A stretch of DNA of 64,000 bases from SAR116 cluster bacterium AG-447-C21 (GTDB lineage: Bacteria; Pseudomonadota; Alphaproteobacteria; Thalassobaculales; Thalassobaculaceae). The DNA is taken from NCBI GenBank assembly GCA_003212315.1, contig QCQB01000004.1:62001-126000 (forward strand), written 5' to 3'. This document shows, piece by piece, positions 17,136-26,157 of this stretch (positions are counted from its first letter, which is position 1; each line of letters starts with the position of its first letter). Position numbers and translations under genes: made by a program. The notes below the pieces were generated by a model. It was not told the origin of the DNA, did not search any database, and saw only the letters and a program-made list of their open reading frames with translations.

Positions 17136-18608
17136 TCAACGTGCAAGCGCGAAGAGCGATTTTACATTTATATATTTTTCGAGATGGTCTGCTAATTTGT
17201 CCAAGGTGCTCTCAACTTCCCAATTGAAATCAATAGATTTTTCTTTTTTCAGTCCAAGGTTGTTTAAGAACGCGCTTCTAAAACTATTCGATGCAAAGAT
17301 ACCATGAATATAAGAACCCATTATGCGTCCATCGTGTGATGATGCACCGTCAAATTTGACTTTCCCATCCTCTTCAAGGCGTATTATTGGTCGATTGCAG
17401 TCAAAGCCGCTTGTTTTACCAATATGAATTTCGTAACCCGATATATCAGCATCGAACATCGTATCTTTACCCCTGACGCTCGTAAGAGTTTTTTTGGAAG
17501 TTAGAATAGTTTCAACATCTAGAAAACCCAAACCATCAATCTCTTTTTCAGAGCTTTCTATACCCATAGGATCACTAATTTTTTTTCCCAACATCTGATA
17601 TCCACCACACAGTCCTAGAATACTTCCTCCTCGTCGCACATGCGAGGCTATATCTATATGCCAGCCTTGTTCCCTTAAAAACATTAGATCACCTATGGTA
17701 GATTTAGTACCAGGTAATAAAATCATATCTGCATCTACCGGCATTACTTCACCTGGCCGAACCAAAATCAAATCTACACCTGGTTCCATTCTTAAAGGGT
17801 CAAGGTCATCAAAGTTGGCAATTCTCGAAAGTTGGGGGACTGCCACTATAAAGCCATTTCTTTCTGAGCTCACTATAGCTTTCAGCCCCATTGCATCTTC
17901 TGCAGGAAGTTTTGAGGCTTCTTCGAACCATGGGATCACTCCAAGTCCCTTCCACCTTGTAAATTTTTCAATTTGTGCCATTCCATCCGAAAATAGCGAT
18001 ACATCCCCTCGAAATTTATTAATAATAAAAGCTTTAATTTGTGCTCTATCTATATCCGAAAGCACTGCTTTAGTTCCTACCATACTTGCTATTATGCCAC
18101 CTCTATCAATATCGCCAATCAAGACAACAGGAATATTAGCCACTGTTGCAAATCCCATATTAGCTATATCATTTGCTCGAAGATTAATTTCAGCGGGGCT
18201 GCCAGCTCCTTCTATTAATACTAAATCCGCCTCTTCTCTAATTTTCTCAAAGCTATCCATAACAAACGGAAATAAGTCTTCCTTCATCTTTTGATATTGC
18301 TTTGCCGTCGCATGTCCATAAAGCCGACCCTGAACTACAATCTGAGAACCATTTTCAGTCTCTGGCTTAAGTAAAATTGGATTCATGTGTATACTTGGTT
18401 CGATCCCTGCAGCCAATGCTTGTAATGCTTGTGCTCGACCAATTTCCCCATTATCGGGAGTTACTGCTGCATTATTTGACATGTTCTGAGGTTTAAACGG
18501 TCGAACACATATACCTTTTTTTGAAGCTAATCGGCATAAACCAGCTACAAATAACGACTTCCCAACATCCGACCCTGTACCTTGAAACATTAAAGCCCTA
18601 GCGGCCAT
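17136..18608 (-). CDS. cobQ: Cobyric acid synthase
   Basis: CobQ amidates four carboxyl groups of adenosylcobyrinic acid a,c-diamide with glutamine and ATP in B12 synthesis or salvage. The 490-residue protein has the P-loop-like GTGSDVGKS (10-18), NMSNNAAVT (42-50), EGAGSPAEINL (133-143), and a C-terminal type 1 glutamine amidotransferase domain with Cys334 (LGLCGGYQMLG) and a distal His (SYIHGIF). It is the only cobalamin gene in the window. I see no cobalamin riboswitch upstream; the space before it is just 30 bases after the SDR gene, so it is co-transcribed. Confidence 0.97.
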   Translation of the reverse strand: MAARALMFQGTGSDVGKSLFVAGLCRLASKKGICVRPFKPQNMSNNAAVTPDNGEIGRAQALQALAAGIEPSIHMNPILLKPETENGSQIVVQGRLYGHATAKQYQKMKEDLFPFVMDSFEKIREEADLVLIEGAGSPAEINLRANDIANMGFATVANIPVVLIGDIDRGGIIASMVGTKAVLSDIDRAQIKAFIINKFRGDVSLFSDGMAQIEKFTRWKGLGVIPWFEEASKLPAEDAMGLKAIVSSERNGFIVAVPQLSRIANFDDLDPLRMEPGVDLILVRPGEVMPVDADMILLPGTKSTIGDLMFLREQGWHIDIASHVRRGGSILGLCGGYQMLGKKISDPMGIESSEKEIDGLGFLDVETILTSKKTLTSVRGKDTMFDADISGYEIHIGKTSGFDCNRPIIRLEEDGKVKFDGASSHDGRIMGSYIHGIFASNSFRSAFLNNLGLKKEKSIDFNWEVESTLDKLADHLEKYINVKSLFALAR

Positions 18609-18638
18609 ATTTTACCTTTGCCATTAAACGTTTCAATA

Positions 18639-19376
18639 TCACCATGTCTCTATCCAAGGCCTCAAATCCATCTCAAAAGTCCACGCATTCCTTGGTTGCT
18701 GGTGTAATGCCCAATAGGAATCAGCGATAGAGTCCGGATTTAATATACCGTCTTGATCCTTCTTTGAATAACGATCGGGGAACATTTCTTTTATCCACTC
18801 CGTATCAATAGCACCGTCTATCACGACATGCCCAACATGGATACCTTTAGGAGATAGTTCCCGCGCCATGGATTGAGCAAGCGCCCGCAACCCATGCTTT
18901 CCAGCTGCAAATGCCGAATACCCATTTCCACCTCGAACACTTGCCGTAGCACCAGTAAATATAATAGTCCCGCGTTCACGGGTTCTCATATAATTAGAGA
19001 CTTCCCTGCCCATTAAAAAACCGCCAAAGCAGCACATTTCCCAAACTTTAAAAAATACGCGCGACGTAGTTTCTGAAATGCCAAAGCGAACGTTCCCACC
19101 CACATTATAAACTGCCACTTCTATCGCACCTATTTCATCTTCTACCTTTTTAACGAAAGATACCATTTCCTCTTCGCGGCGAGCATCAACTCCAAATGGA
19201 TGAACAATTCCTCCGGCAGACCTGATATGCTCCGTAATCCGGTTAAGCCTTTCAACCTTTCGACGGGTTATGACTGCTTCGTAACCTTGCATAGCGAACT
19301 TCTTAGCTATTGCCCCACCAGTAGCATCACCAGCCCCAATAATTAAGGCTACACCTTTACCATCATACTTCGGCAT
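18639..19376 (-). CDS. Atypical short-chain dehydrogenase with Phe in place of the catalytic Tyr
   Basis: 245 residues from ATG 19376; the longer GTG start at 19388 is rejected because GGAG would overlap it. The nucleotide loop is IGAGDATGG (13-21). Where classical SDRs have Tyr-x-x-x-Lys, this protein has Phe156-Ala-Ala-Gly-Lys160 (SAFAAGKHGLRAL), and the NNAG strand is YNVGG. A large subgroup annotated as SDR with 'VIDG' (here HVVIDGAIDT) shows the same change, so the fold is conserved but the usual proton donor is missing. The reaction is unknown. It lies between the CmcJ-like gene and cobQ on the same strand. Confidence 0.82.
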   Translation of the reverse strand: MPKYDGKGVALIIGAGDATGGAIAKKFAMQGYEAVITRRKVERLNRITEHIRSAGGIVHPFGVDARREEEMVSFVKKVEDEIGAIEVAVYNVGGNVRFGISETTSRVFFKVWEMCCFGGFLMGREVSNYMRTRERGTIIFTGATASVRGGNGYSAFAAGKHGLRALAQSMARELSPKGIHVGHVVIDGAIDTEWIKEMFPDRYSKKDQDGILNPDSIADSYWALHQQPRNAWTFEMDLRPWIETW

Positions 19377-19493
19377 AAATTTGTTCACTCCAATTTATAG
19401 TTAACTGTGCGATTTCAAAACAACTTTCAGTTTTCTCGTCTATATTAATAAACTTAGACAGCTTTAATTTTGCATCAAAATTGCGCTTAGTGA

Positions 19494-20297
19494 TTATTTA
19501 AATACTGCCAACACACGCGTTTCTATGCTTCTGCGCGGTGGCGCCTCTGCTTTTGCAGTAGGATTATCGAATGACGTGTGCGGACAATAAACCACCCTAT
19601 CCGGGCGCTGGTCCATTTGTTTTAAAATAATGACCTCTTCGGTAGTCATTTCTGGAAAATAACACCACCGATGGTCAGGATTATACACTGGCGCAGCAAC
19701 CAAGCTATCTCTGTTGCGACCGGTGTAATAATAATCTATTACATCTTCCCGCGGGAGGGTACCTGCATCAATAAATGCAAGTGGATTATTTATAGCAGGG
19801 TTATCAAATGGTTGCCATGTGTTGAACCAGGCGTACAATTCCCCCTTTTTAGGCTCTACACCGTTATCTCGGAGAACATCATGGGACATACTTTCAATAC
19901 GCTCTACGTTGTAATCACAATGCACAAACCGAGCGTACCCATCATTAAAATCAACTGGTTTCTCTGTCCTTACCAAAAATCCATAATGATAAGCGACGGA
20001 GGCACCTGTAACCTGACAAATTAAATTTCGCATTTCAGGAAGGTATATCTCCTTGATAACTTTTTCATCTCTGAAGTTACCACAGGATGAAACATTCTCG
20101 ACCAGAGTAAACCCTGTTTTTTCAAGGCCAATTTCATCTTTAATAATTCTTGGGCGGGCGTCGTGCACCTTTATATCTTGGTAAGCTGTATTCTCCCTAC
20201 GCGACTCTTTCGAGCCGATGCGAGGCGCTTCATCACGCCCCTTCCATTCAGAATTGATATAACGCACTTTCGTAGATACGAGCGAAGTATTGGACAT
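19494..20297 (-). CDS. CmcJ/NvfI-family Fe(II)/2-oxoglutarate-type oxygenase
   Basis: A 267-residue protein of the CmcJ/NvfI/AsaB family, best known from fungal and actinobacterial secondary metabolism (cephamycin 7-methoxylation, hydroxylases and desaturases) but also widespread in proteobacteria. Features seen: GYARFVHCDYN with the His-x-Asp iron site, KGELYAWFNTWQPFDNP with the conserved Trp, AFIDAGTLPREDV, and near the C-terminus DRVVYCPHTSFDNP with the distal His. ATG 20297 is preferred to TTG 20312, as AGG lies at a good distance. It starts the minus-strand unit that continues to the SDR and cobQ. The substrate is unknown. Confidence 0.82.
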   Translation of the reverse strand: MSNTSLVSTKVRYINSEWKGRDEAPRIGSKESRRENTAYQDIKVHDARPRIIKDEIGLEKTGFTLVENVSSCGNFRDEKVIKEIYLPEMRNLICQVTGASVAYHYGFLVRTEKPVDFNDGYARFVHCDYNVERIESMSHDVLRDNGVEPKKGELYAWFNTWQPFDNPAINNPLAFIDAGTLPREDVIDYYYTGRNRDSLVAAPVYNPDHRWCYFPEMTTEEVIILKQMDQRPDRVVYCPHTSFDNPTAKAEAPPRRSIETRVLAVFK

Positions 20298-20479
20298 AAG
20301 TCTACCTGCCAAATTATTATTTCAAATGAAATCAGTATGCAGTCAAATGCATAATTTTATCAAGGTTGAGACTAAACTTTTTACCGTAATCGCAATCTCC
20401 CAAAATATAATGGGCACTTGCATCCCGCCACTTAAGCGATACACTTCTCAAAACATATGACAACAGTGGATTCATAAAT

Positions 20480-23272
20480 ATGGCCGATAAAACAACTCAA
20501 AATGTTGTGTCCAAACCTCATTTTTGTCTAGTCGACGGATCTGGCTTTATTTTTCGTGCTTTCCATGCGCTGCCTCCAATGAGTAGGGAAGACGGAACCC
20601 CAACAAATGCTGTTTTTGGCTTTACCAATATGCTGATAAAATTGATTGACGATTTAGAAGCGAATCATTGCGCAGTCATATTTGATACGGCCCGTAAAAC
20701 CTTTAGAAATGACATTTATGATCAATACAAGGCTAACCGCCCCCCTGCGCCCGAGGAATTAATCCCACAATTCTCTATCATTCGAGAGGCAGTAAAAGCC
20801 TTTAACCTAGCTTGTATTGAAATGGAAGGCTTTGAGGCCGACGATTTAATAGCCTCTTATACAAAACTTGCTATTAGGGAGGGCGCAAAGGTCACCATCG
20901 TATCTTCCGATAAAGACCTAATGCAACTGGTCAGTAATGAGGTAGTAATGCATGACCCGATGAAAAATAAATATATTGGCGTCGCTGAAGTTATTGAAAA
21001 GTTTGGCGTAGAGCCAGAGAAGGTAATCGATGTACAGAGCTTGGCCGGTGATTCTGCAGATAATGTCCCAGGAGTTCCTGGTATAGGTGTAAAGACAGCA
21101 GCCCAATTAATAACCGAGTACGGTGACCTCAACTCATTGCTAAGTAATGCTAATAAAATAAAACAGCCCAAAAGACGAGATAATCTGATAAATTTTTCAG
21201 AAATGGCTCTAATAAGTCGTGATTTAGTTACATTAAAAACGGATATTGAAGTTCCTCAATCACTCCAATCATTGAAGATAAGTGCTCCAGACACCCAAAC
21301 AGTGCTCAAATTTCTGAAAACACAAGGCTTTAAGAGGTTAACAGCACGATTCGAGGTTCAAAATAATAACTTTGACGGTACAGCAGAGTTACAAAATACC
21401 GATCAGTCCGAAACTGAAAAAAGCTATGAATTGATCCAAGAGAAAGATCTATTGGAGAAGTGGCTGGAAGAAATCACAAAAATAGGCATCGTGGCTTTCG
21501 ATACAGAGACTGATTCACTTGACGCCACTCAAGCTACGTTGATAGGGATATCTCTTGCAACAAAAAATGGAAAAGCTTGTTATGTACCATTAAGGCATAA
21601 TACTTCGAATCAAAGCAGTCTGTTAACCGATGGGGCTAGTGCGATACAGCAAATACCATTTGACGAAGCTATCGCTTTGGTAAGACCCATGTTAGAGGAC
21701 CCAAGCATACTCAAAATTGGTCATAATATAAAATATGATGCGTTGGTAGTTCAACAAACAAAGAATGGGAGCATAAGACTTAAATCAGTAGATGATACCA
21801 TGTGCCTATCCTATGTTTTAGAGGGGGGTCTTCATGGTCATGGATTAGACGAACTATCAGAGCTGCATTTTGATCATACAAATATAAAATACAAGGACGT
21901 TTGTGGCTCTGGAAAATCACAAATCAGCTTTGCCGAAGTAGATGTAGAAAAAGCACTCGATTATGCTGCCGAAGATGCCGACATGACGTTTAGACTTCAT
22001 AAAAAACTTAAAGGCATGCTGGCTAGGAATAAAATGACAACGGTCTATGAAACATTAGAAAGACCGCTCATTCCAATACTTACCCAGATGGAGAATAATG
22101 GCATAAAAGTTGATCCATTAATTCTCAAAAAAATGTCAGAAGATTTTAGTAAAAGACTAGAAAACCAAGCTGAAGAGATATATTCGACGTCAGGTTCCGA
22201 GTTCAACATTGGCTCTCCAAAGCAATTAGGCGAAGTACTATTCGATAAGCTAGGACTAGCCGGTGGGAAAAAAAATAAAAGCGGGGCTTATGGCACTGGA
22301 GCCGAGGTACTCGAGGAACTAGCCGCCAATGGAAGCAATTTGGCAGAAAAGATTATTGAATGGCGTCAAATTTCTAAACTAAAATCTACCTACACGGATG
22401 CTCTTATCCAAGAAATAAATCCATTAACCGGCAGAATACACACTTCATATTCAATGACAGGAGCCAATACAGGCCGTCTAAGTTCGAATTCTCCAAATTT
22501 ACAAAACATACCTATCCGCACTGAAGATGGCCGAAGGATTCGAACTGCGTTTATAGCTGAAAGCGGAAATACCTTTATCTCGATTGACTACTCTCAGATA
22601 GAGCTTCGTCTACTCGCAGATATCGCAAATATTGAAAGTCTAAAAAAAGCTTTTCATGATGGCATAGACATCCATGCTCAAACAGCTTCCGAGGTTTTCG
22701 ATGTACCGATTGAAAATATAGACCCAATGGTCCGAAGAAATGCAAAAGCAATCAATTTTGGTATAATTTATGGTATCTCGAGTTTTGGATTAGCTCGACA
22801 ATTACGTTGCCCACAAAGCGAAGCAAAAAACTATATAGACTCCTACTTTAGTAAGTATCCTGGGATAAAAACTTATATGGAGGACACTAAAATCACAGCC
22901 CGTGAAAATGGTTATGTTGAAACTTTGTTTGGTCGAAAGATACATTTATCAGGTATTAAAGAGGCCAATCCTGCGCGGCGTGGCTTTTATGAGCGAGCCG
23001 CCATCAACGCTCCTATACAAGGTACAGCTGCGGATATAATCAAACGGGCGATGATAAAAGTTCCCGCCGCATTGGAAGAAGCTAGTTTAGATGCCAAAAT
23101 GCTATTGACAGTTCACGATGAACTATTACTAGAGGTGCCAAACGAGCAATTAGGCGAAACGAAACAAGTCGTTCAAAAGACTATGGAAAATGCTGCGCTT
23201 CCCGCGATAGAAATATCCGTGCCTTTGGTAGCGGAAGTCGGATCAGGTTTGAATTGGGCAGAGGCGCATTAA
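20480..23272 (+). CDS. polA: DNA polymerase I
   Basis: 930 residues with three intact domains. The 5'-nuclease lies at about 15-290 (CLVDGSGFIFRAFHALPP, GFEADDLIASY, SLAGDSADNVPGVPGIG). The 3'-5' exonuclease lies at about 315-510 with FDTETDSL, GHNIKYDAL and YAAEDADMTF, so proofreading residues are retained. The polymerase covers about 530-930: motif A DYSQIELRLLADI, motif B RRNAKAINFGIIYG, motif C TVHDELLLEV. It repairs DNA and removes RNA primers. It is monocistronic or reads into the small VOC gene 38 bases later. Confidence 0.98.
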   Translation: MADKTTQNVVSKPHFCLVDGSGFIFRAFHALPPMSREDGTPTNAVFGFTNMLIKLIDDLEANHCAVIFDTARKTFRNDIYDQYKANRPPAPEELIPQFSIIREAVKAFNLACIEMEGFEADDLIASYTKLAIREGAKVTIVSSDKDLMQLVSNEVVMHDPMKNKYIGVAEVIEKFGVEPEKVIDVQSLAGDSADNVPGVPGIGVKTAAQLITEYGDLNSLLSNANKIKQPKRRDNLINFSEMALISRDLVTLKTDIEVPQSLQSLKISAPDTQTVLKFLKTQGFKRLTARFEVQNNNFDGTAELQNTDQSETEKSYELIQEKDLLEKWLEEITKIGIVAFDTETDSLDATQATLIGISLATKNGKACYVPLRHNTSNQSSLLTDGASAIQQIPFDEAIALVRPMLEDPSILKIGHNIKYDALVVQQTKNGSIRLKSVDDTMCLSYVLEGGLHGHGLDELSELHFDHTNIKYKDVCGSGKSQISFAEVDVEKALDYAAEDADMTFRLHKKLKGMLARNKMTTVYETLERPLIPILTQMENNGIKVDPLILKKMSEDFSKRLENQAEEIYSTSGSEFNIGSPKQLGEVLFDKLGLAGGKKNKSGAYGTGAEVLEELAANGSNLAEKIIEWRQISKLKSTYTDALIQEINPLTGRIHTSYSMTGANTGRLSSNSPNLQNIPIRTEDGRRIRTAFIAESGNTFISIDYSQIELRLLADIANIESLKKAFHDGIDIHAQTASEVFDVPIENIDPMVRRNAKAINFGIIYGISSFGLARQLRCPQSEAKNYIDSYFSKYPGIKTYMEDTKITARENGYVETLFGRKIHLSGIKEANPARRGFYERAAINAPIQGTAADIIKRAMIKVPAALEEASLDAKMLLTVHDELLLEVPNEQLGETKQVVQKTMENAALPAIEISVPLVAEVGSGLNWAEAH

Positions 23273-23310
23273 TTGAAACAGTATTTGATATTACCGATGG
23301 AACCCCAATA

Positions 23311-23691
23311 ATGTTCAGTCATGTTACTATTGGAACGAATAATTTAAATCGAGCTAAAGGATTTTATGATCCAGTCCTTCGTGTTTTAGGTCACCATTGC
23401 TTTTCTGAGGGAGACAAACACCGAGCATATGGCAAGAAAGATGGCGAACAAATTTGGATTATTTCTCCCTTTGACGGTAAAAAAGCAACAGTCGGAAATG
23501 GGACCCACGTTGCTTTTATTGCAAGTGATCGTGAAGCAGTAGATAATTTTCATGCAAAGGCTCTAGCACTTGGAGGGATAAATGAAGGTCAACCCGGACT
23601 AAGGACACATTATCACCCAGCATACTATGGTGCCTATATTCGAGATCTCGATGGTAATAAATTACAGGCTGTTTGTCATAAAAAACTCTAA
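23311..23691 (+). CDS. VOC (glyoxalase/bleomycin resistance) family protein
   Basis: 126 residues from ATG 23311. A longer frame from 23254 would overlap polA and has no support. It begins FSHVTIGTNNLNRAKGFYD with the first metal ligand His and ends DLDGNKLQAVCHKKL, the usual strand with the terminal acidic residue. Full length for a single-domain VOC protein made of two beta-alpha-beta-beta-beta modules. Such proteins are metal-dependent isomerases, dioxygenases or binding proteins; the specific reaction is unknown. It is closely linked to polA, probably by chance. Confidence 0.85.
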   Translation: MFSHVTIGTNNLNRAKGFYDPVLRVLGHHCFSEGDKHRAYGKKDGEQIWIISPFDGKKATVGNGTHVAFIASDREAVDNFHAKALALGGINEGQPGLRTHYHPAYYGAYIRDLDGNKLQAVCHKKL

Positions 23692-23720
23692 TTCTAACAC
23701 GCAACGAATATGATATTCTA

Positions 23721-24290
23721 CTAGCCAGACCACTCACTTACTACTGTGTTTATCGAGGGGCGTTCTCTTTGTTGTGGTTGCTCAAGAGGAGTGCCGATGT
23801 AAATCATTCCTATTATATCAACAGATGGATCATGTCCAAGTGCTACCTTAATCTCTGAATTGTAAGATACCCACTCCGTCAACCACTGAGCTGAATATCC
23901 TAATGCATGGGCTGCATTTAAAATATTCATACACAAGGCACCACCAGATAGTTTCTGCTCCATCTCTGGTATTTTATGGGGAACTATAATATTCGACGTT
24001 ATGACTAACAAACATGGCGCTCGGTTTGGGCGATTTTTCTCAAATTCAATCATAGGGTCTGTAGCGCGGTCCCCATGCTCTTTTTTGAAAGCCCTGGCAA
24101 AAATATCCCCGAGTTTCTTTTGTCCCTTATCCGTGATGATTTGGATACGCCATGGACCAATTTTCCCATGGTCCGGAACCCGCAACCCAGCTTCTATAAT
24201 CGTATTAAGTTCTTCTTTACTTGGACCAGGACCAGATAGATTTCGGACTAAGACTGAACGGCGCGTTCTTAAAAGTTCTATAGCCTCCAT
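23721..24290 (-). CDS. Nitroreductase-family flavoprotein
   Basis: 189 residues with RTRRSV at the N-terminus (FMN phosphate contacts), VPDHGKIGPWRIQIIT (about 38-53), GALCMNILNAAHALGYSAQWLT and IGMIYIGTPLE near the C-terminus. These are hallmarks of the NfsB/YdjA-like FMN-dependent reductases acting on nitro compounds, quinones or similar. It is of compact YdjA-like size. It is on the minus strand upstream of hemH with a 128-base gap that holds no recognised gene. Confidence 0.9.
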   Translation of the reverse strand: MEAIELLRTRRSVLVRNLSGPGPSKEELNTIIEAGLRVPDHGKIGPWRIQIITDKGQKKLGDIFARAFKKEHGDRATDPMIEFEKNRPNRAPCLLVITSNIIVPHKIPEMEQKLSGGALCMNILNAAHALGYSAQWLTEWVSYNSEIKVALGHDPSVDIIGMIYIGTPLEQPQQRERPSINTVVSEWSG

Positions 24291-24418
24291 AATTGTTTAT
24301 GCCTTTATTTGATTGATTGCTTTCTTAAAAATAACAAAAGAAAATAAAACGGCAAGGACTAATTGCGAATCGTTCTCATCCTTATATAAACTATAAACGG
24401 ATTGGATGTTTATTCAGA

Positions 24419-25480
24419 TCAGCTTGTTAAAGCGGGAAACCAACCATTCAACTCCTTTAATATTTGATGCTCTAAAACCTTTAAGCCTGCGTCTCCAGAA
24501 TTTAAACACGGAATAAAGGTAAAGTTTTCACCCCCAGATTCATAAAACGTGTCCCTCAGGCCAATAGCAACTTCTTCCAAAGTTTCTACACAATCGGAAA
24601 CAAAACCAGGTGAGATAATTGCTACGTTTTTTATCCCCGTCTTCGGGAGATCCTCAACAACATTTTGTATATAAGGTTGTAACCACTCCTCCCTACCAAA
24701 CCTCGACTGGAACGCTACCCGTACTTTATCCGCTGGCCAGTCAAGCTCTTCTCGCAAAAGTCTGGACGTTAGCAGACAATGGCAGTGGTAGGGATCTCCA
24801 GCCGTTAAATAGCGTTTTGGCAGGCCATGAAAAGATGTCAAAAGTAGGTCAGGACTCCAATCAAGTTTAAGAATATGACTTTTTACTGATTCAGCCAATG
24901 CAGTAACATAACTGGCGTCGTCCGGATAAGCGGGCGCAGTTCTGACCGCCGGCTGCCAACGCATCGCAGACAAGGCAGCAAAGGCCTTGTCGTACGCTGT
25001 GGCAGTGGTGGTAGCACTATATTGCGGGTACAGAGCTAAAAGCAAAATTCTGCGGCAACCTTTCGATCGCATAATCTCTAGTTTACTTTCTATAGAAGGG
25101 TTTCCATATCGCATTGCCCAATCAACAACCAAATTGTCTTCCTCTTTATCCATCATTCTTTGCAGAAACTCTGACTGATTTCGAGTATGCAAACGGAGGG
25201 GCGACTCGTCAGTTTCCTCAACCCAGATCTCCTTATATGCCTTACCAGCAATGCTTGGTCGTACGTTAAGGATAACTAGATTAAGGAGTAATTTCCAAAA
25301 AATCGGATTTACATCAATCACACGACGATCTGATAAAAACTCCTTCAAATAACGCCTGATCGACCAGAAGTCTGTTGCATCTGGCGTGCCCAGATTAATC
25401 AATAGAACACCAACCCTTTCTCTGGGGATAATAGGGTGGTCTGGCGGCATTGATAGCTGAGTTTTTTGCATTTTACTCAT
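24419..25480 (-). CDS. hemH: Ferrochelatase
   Basis: HemH inserts Fe2+ into protoporphyrin IX, the last step of heme synthesis. The 353-residue protein has VGVLLINLGTPDATD at the start, YGNPSIESKLEIM, the active-site His in TSFHGLPKRYLTAGDPYHCHC, and the C-terminal Glu-rich motif PGFVSDCVETLEEV. Length is typical. Two Cys and His close together in the DPYHCHC segment occur in many proteobacterial forms. It lies downstream of infC on the same strand with an 86-base gap. Confidence 0.97.
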   Translation of the reverse strand: MSKMQKTQLSMPPDHPIIPRERVGVLLINLGTPDATDFWSIRRYLKEFLSDRRVIDVNPIFWKLLLNLVILNVRPSIAGKAYKEIWVEETDESPLRLHTRNQSEFLQRMMDKEEDNLVVDWAMRYGNPSIESKLEIMRSKGCRRILLLALYPQYSATTTATAYDKAFAALSAMRWQPAVRTAPAYPDDASYVTALAESVKSHILKLDWSPDLLLTSFHGLPKRYLTAGDPYHCHCLLTSRLLREELDWPADKVRVAFQSRFGREEWLQPYIQNVVEDLPKTGIKNVAIISPGFVSDCVETLEEVAIGLRDTFYESGGENFTFIPCLNSGDAGLKVLEHQILKELNGWFPALTS

Positions 25481-25566
25481 GACGGGAAAGATAGTCCAAA
25501 AAGTGATGGTGTCTACTCAACGCAGTTCACAAATACTGAAATAACCATTATGAGACTTGGAGACCT

Positions 25567-26103
25567 TTATTTAGGAGCAATCACCATAATCATCTGGCGT
25601 CCTTCTAATTTCGGAAAAGCTTCGATCTTAGCAACTTCGTCGGTGTCTTCACGAACCCTATTGAGGACATTGACTCCCAACTCTTGATGCGCCATCTCTC
25701 TACCACGAAAACGGAGTGTAACTTTAACTTTATCACCTTCGTCCAAAAACTTTTGAACACTGCGCATTTTCACTTGATAGTCATGCTCATCTATATTCGG
25801 ACGCAATTTTATTTCTTTAACTTCGATTACTTTCTGTTTCTTTTTGGCTTCGTTCCGCTTTTTTTGAGCCTCAAATTTAAATTTTCCATAATCGAGAATT
25901 TTACAAACTGGGGGGTCTGCATTTGGAGAAACTTCCACTAAATCCAGTCCGTGTGAGTCGGCTTCAGCTATGGCGTCTTCTGTTTTCATGACGCCTAGTT
26001 GCTCGCCATCTGGTGCTATACAACGAACCTCTTCGTTCAGTATATCGGCATTCACTCGCGGGCCATGTTTGACCGGCTGATGATTAAATGGTGGTTTGAC
26101 TAT
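25567..26103 (-). CDS. infC: Translation initiation factor IF-3, apparent ATA start
   Basis: IF-3 binds the 30S subunit and checks initiator tRNA and start codon. The N-domain ([20 protein letters not shown]), linker and C-domain ([16 protein letters not shown]) are complete. The frame is open upstream of the GTG at 26055 and encodes [15 protein letters not shown], the normal IF-3 lead-in to VNADI, back to ATA at 26101-26103. A stop (TAG) lies directly before ATA, and AGGAGG ends six bases ahead of it. I therefore start the gene at ATA (178 aa), a non-standard codon like AUU in E. coli infC, which allows IF-3 to repress its own synthesis. GTG 26055 (162 aa) is the alternative. It is the partner of thrS upstream. 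Confidence 0.93.
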   Translation of the reverse strand: MVKPPFNHQPVKHGPRVNADILNEEVRCIAPDGEQLGVMKTEDAIAEADSHGLDLVEVSPNADPPVCKILDYGKFKFEAQKKRNEAKKKQKVIEVKEIKLRPNIDEHDYQVKMRSVQKFLDEGDKVKVTLRFRGREMAHQELGVNVLNRVREDTDEVAKIEAFPKLEGRQMIMVIAPK

Positions 26104-26109
26104 CTAAAG

Positions 26110-26157
26110 CCTCCTATTTCTGTTTCATTTAATAAAGTTGACTCCCTATTTAGGAGG
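26110..26157 (-). promoter_or_regulatory. infC ribosome site in a possible stem with the thrS 3' end
   Basis: In the transcript, CCUCCUA (26157 to 26151, in the last codons of thrS) is perfectly complementary to UAGGAGG (26116 to 26110), the infC ribosome-binding site, with a 34-base loop between. The 7-bp stem would hide the site. A ribosome finishing thrS (stop at 26146-26148) would cover or melt the 5' arm and expose it, coupling infC translation to thrS. Confidence 0.5.

Noticed and set aside
17695-18294. Long open frame antisense to cobQ
   Set aside because: It lies entirely inside cobQ on the other strand, has no ribosome site and encodes a low-complexity Ser/Ile-rich string.
23254-23310. 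Longer VOC protein start overlapping polA
   Set aside because: The extra 19 residues do not resemble the family, and the ATG at 23311 begins exactly at the usual FSHVTIGTNN.
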